Part shown: positions 62,618-64,000 of the stretch, one piece after another | How the letters are laid out: each line of letters starts with the position of its first letter | How positions within the stretch are numbered: position 1 is the first letter of the stretch | DNA from: Luteimicrobium sp049844995 | Lineage (GTDB): Bacteria > Actinomycetota > Actinomycetes > Actinomycetales > Cellulomonadaceae | NCBI RefSeq assembly: GCF_049844995.1 | Contig: NZ_JBNCMC010000001.1 | Coordinates: 434,001 to 498,000 of the forward strand | Reading direction: 5' to 3' | DNA length: 64,000 nucleotides | Notes under the pieces: generated by a model | What the model saw: the letters and a program-made list of their open reading frames with translations, nothing else | Told to the model about the DNA's origin: nothing | The model's database searches: none | Translations under genes and position numbers: made by a program

Positions 62618-62992
62618 TCAGGCGAGCGCGCGGGCCTTGAGGCGGTCGAACTCCTCCTGCGAGATCGTCCCGGCGTCCAGCAGCGACTTCGCGGTGGCGA
62701 TCTGCTCGGCGGGCGTCGTCGAGGCCGTCTGCTTGATGTACGTGTCGGCCTGCGCCCTCGCGTCGGAGACGGCGGCGACCTGCCGCTCGCTCATCCCGCG
62801 CCCGCGCGCGATCAGGTACACCAGCCCGGTGATCACCGGAAGGATGATCAGGAAGACGATCCACACGGCCTTCCACCCACCCGACAGCTTCCGGTCACGG
62901 AACAGGTCGGTGAAGATCTGGATCAGGACGAAGATGTAGGCGATGAAGAGGAAGACCCCGATGATCCACCAGAAGTAGTCCCACACGGTCAC
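62618..62992 (-). CDS. PLDc_N/SHOCT-domain small membrane protein
   Basis: A 124-residue protein beginning VTVWDYFWWIIGVFLFIAYI at GTG 62992. Two N-terminal helices (6-28, 42-64) of the phospholipase-D-nuclease N-terminal type are followed by a charged linker and a C-terminal SHOCT motif (ATAKSLLDAGTISQEEFDRL). SHOCT motifs are short oligomerisation or binding elements. The role is unknown. It lies 22 nt before the GNAT gene and may be co-transcribed with the membrane gene upstream. Confidence 0.85.
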   Translation of the reverse strand: MTVWDYFWWIIGVFLFIAYIFVLIQIFTDLFRDRKLSGGWKAVWIVFLIILPVITGLVYLIARGRGMSERQVAAVSDARAQADTYIKQTASTTPAEQIATAKSLLDAGTISQEEFDRLKARALA

Positions 62993-63025
62993 GGTCGGTC
63001 ACCTTTCGTCGGTCACGCCCCACGG

Positions 63026-63427
63026 TCAGGCCGAGGCGGCGTTCTTCTTCTCCTCGCGCCGGTTGCGCAGGAAGATCAGGGGCAGGACGAGCGTCGCGAC
63101 GGCCGTCACGAGCCAGACCACCAGGGTCGCGAGGATCCACGGGACGACGCCGCCCGTGATGGACAGGCCGTCGCCGATGATCGAGGCGAGCGCCAGCCCG
63201 ACGAACGCGGACACGAGGCCCACGCCGCCGATGAAGGCGTTGGCATAGCGGCGCGTCATCCGGAGGATGAACGGCGTCAGGATCCACTGCGCGAGGGAGT
63301 AGACGACCACCGCGACGATGAACCCGCTGACCGTCAGGTGGACGTCGTCGATGAGCAACGACGCGACCCAGAGCCCGAGCGCGGCGGAACCGAGGAAGAT
63401 CGCGGTGCGGATCAGGAAGACCACCAT
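63026..63427 (-). CDS. Phage-holin-like/DUF four-helix membrane protein
   Basis: A 133-residue protein from ATG 63427 with four helices: about 3-24, 30-50, 64-88 and 95-118, then a basic tail (RNRREEKKNAASA). It resembles the phage-holin-IV-like or YqgA-type membrane proteins in Actinomycetota, but carries no decisive motif. It is 33 nt upstream of the SHOCT gene on the same strand. Confidence 0.75.
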   Translation of the reverse strand: MVVFLIRTAIFLGSAALGLWVASLLIDDVHLTVSGFIVAVVVYSLAQWILTPFILRMTRRYANAFIGGVGLVSAFVGLALASIIGDGLSITGGVVPWILATLVVWLVTAVATLVLPLIFLRNRREEKKNAASA

Positions 63428-63574
63428 GGCGCTCAACGTAGCGCCGAGGGCGGCGTTCGTCGCGGCGAAGTGCGGTGGTGTACCCGCACGGTCCGGTTCG
63501 CCCCGGTTCGCCGGGCCTGCCCGAGTGCCGGGACGATAACCTGGGGGCCCGTCACCCGCCGCCGGAGGCCGCCC

Positions 63575-64000
63575 GTGGACCTTGCCATCCCCCTTGTGCT
63601 CGGCGCGCTCGCGGTGATCGTCGTGACAGCGTTCGCGCCCCGTCTCGGCATCGCCGCGCCGCTCATCCTCGTCGTCGTCGGCGTCGCCGTGAGCTTCCTG
63701 CCGTTCGTCTCGGCCGTGGAGCTCGAGCCGGAGCTCATCCTCGGCGGCGTCCTCCCACCGCTCCTGTACTCGTCGGCCGTGAGCATGCCGACCATGGACT
63801 TCCGGCGGGACTTCAAGCTCATCGGGGGGCTGTCCGTCGTCCTCGTGATCGTCACGGCCGTCGTGATCGGCTGGGTGCTCTACCTCGTGGTCCCCGACAT
63901 CACCCTGCCCATGGGCATCGCGCTGGGCGCGATCATCAGCCCCACGGACGCAGTCGCGACGTCGATCGTCAAGCGGCTCGGGGTGTCGCCGCGCATCGTC
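63575..64000 (+). CDS. Na+/H+ antiporter, N-terminal part (CPA1/NhaP type; runs off window)
   Basis: From GTG 63575 (GGAGG 7 nt upstream), 142 codons stay open to the window end. The product starts VDLAIPLVLGALAVIVV and shows four or more helices. LEPELILGGVLPPLLYSSA and ALGAIISPTDAVATSIVKRL are CPA1 hallmarks; the Asp in SPTDA belongs to the ion-binding region. It should exchange Na+ or K+ for protons at the membrane. The 3' end is missing. Confidence 0.85.
   Translation, partial: MDLAIPLVLGALAVIVVTAFAPRLGIAAPLILVVVGVAVSFLPFVSAVELEPELILGGVLPPLLYSSAVSMPTMDFRRDFKLIGGLSVVLVIVTAVVIGWVLYLVVPDITLPMGIALGAIISPTDAVATSIVKRLGVSPRIV

Overview
The window is very GC-rich DNA (well above 70 % G+C by eye) with tightly packed genes, many GTG starts and frequent 4-nt start/stop overlaps. 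Gene content points to a high-GC Actinomycetota, most likely a saprophytic Micrococcales such as the Cellulomonadaceae or Promicromonosporaceae: LacI regulators beside GH31 and AGE sugar enzymes, secreted proteins with chitin-binding modules, deazaflavin-type oxidoreductases and ECF42/DGPF genes. The taxon is an inference, because no rRNA or other marker lies here. I saw no tRNA, rRNA, prophage, insertion sequence, cas gene or CRISPR array.

Layout. 1-7.9 kb: end of an MMPL transporter, LtrA-like membrane protein, HAD phosphatase, cupin, DUF1992 protein, pyrimidine-dimer glycosylase, ABC-F ATPase and a secreted unknown. 8-13.5 kb: a sugar locus with a LacI repressor, tandem operators, a lipoprotein solute-binding protein and a GH31 glycosidase, but no permease. 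13.5-23 kb: exported proteins, namely a beta-propeller fused to an S53 peptidase with a divergent TrmB/LuxR-type regulator, and a lamin-tail/propeller/chitin-binding protein behind a possible PHO box. 22.8-26.7 kb: a MoeA-MobA fusion and DUF6457 divergent from a NarK-type transporter. 26.8-36.7 kb: a metal P-type ATPase under a DtxR-like box, a BBE-type oxidoreductase, an APC permease coupled to a GlcD/GlcF-type dehydrogenase, a PNPOx protein and an autoregulated TetR operon. 36.6-43.2 kb: a MarR remnant, racemase, LysR, PIG-L deacetylase, AlkA-like glycosylase, and a LacI/AGE-epimerase pair. 43.2-47.5 kb: a papain-like C1 protein facing a chagasin-like inhibitor gene, then a DGPF/ECF42 operon divergent from a DUF6069 gene. 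47.5-64 kb: LigD-type polymerase, oligopeptidase B, CYTH-CHAD protein, TetR/MMPL, LigC-type ligase, a DUF4143 ATPase preceded by a 23-bp-periodic repeat array, dienelactone hydrolase, a copper-handling trio (YcnI, CopC and a Met/His-rich membrane protein), small membrane proteins and the start of a Na+/H+ antiporter.

The strongest less-obvious signals are regulatory or structural. Two perfect divergent TGTCGA-N17-CGTC promoters fit the known ECF42 consensus and would bring the DUF6069 gene into that regulon. Four copies of a 12-mer sit at an exact 23-bp period upstream of the DUF4143 ATPase. The C1-like peptidase and chagasin-like inhibitor form a compact convergent pair, both without signal peptides. 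Families of long intergenic palindromes recur at gene ends. DNA-repair functions are scattered through the window (pyrimidine-dimer glycosylase, AlkA-like protein, LigD polymerase domain, LigC-type ligase).
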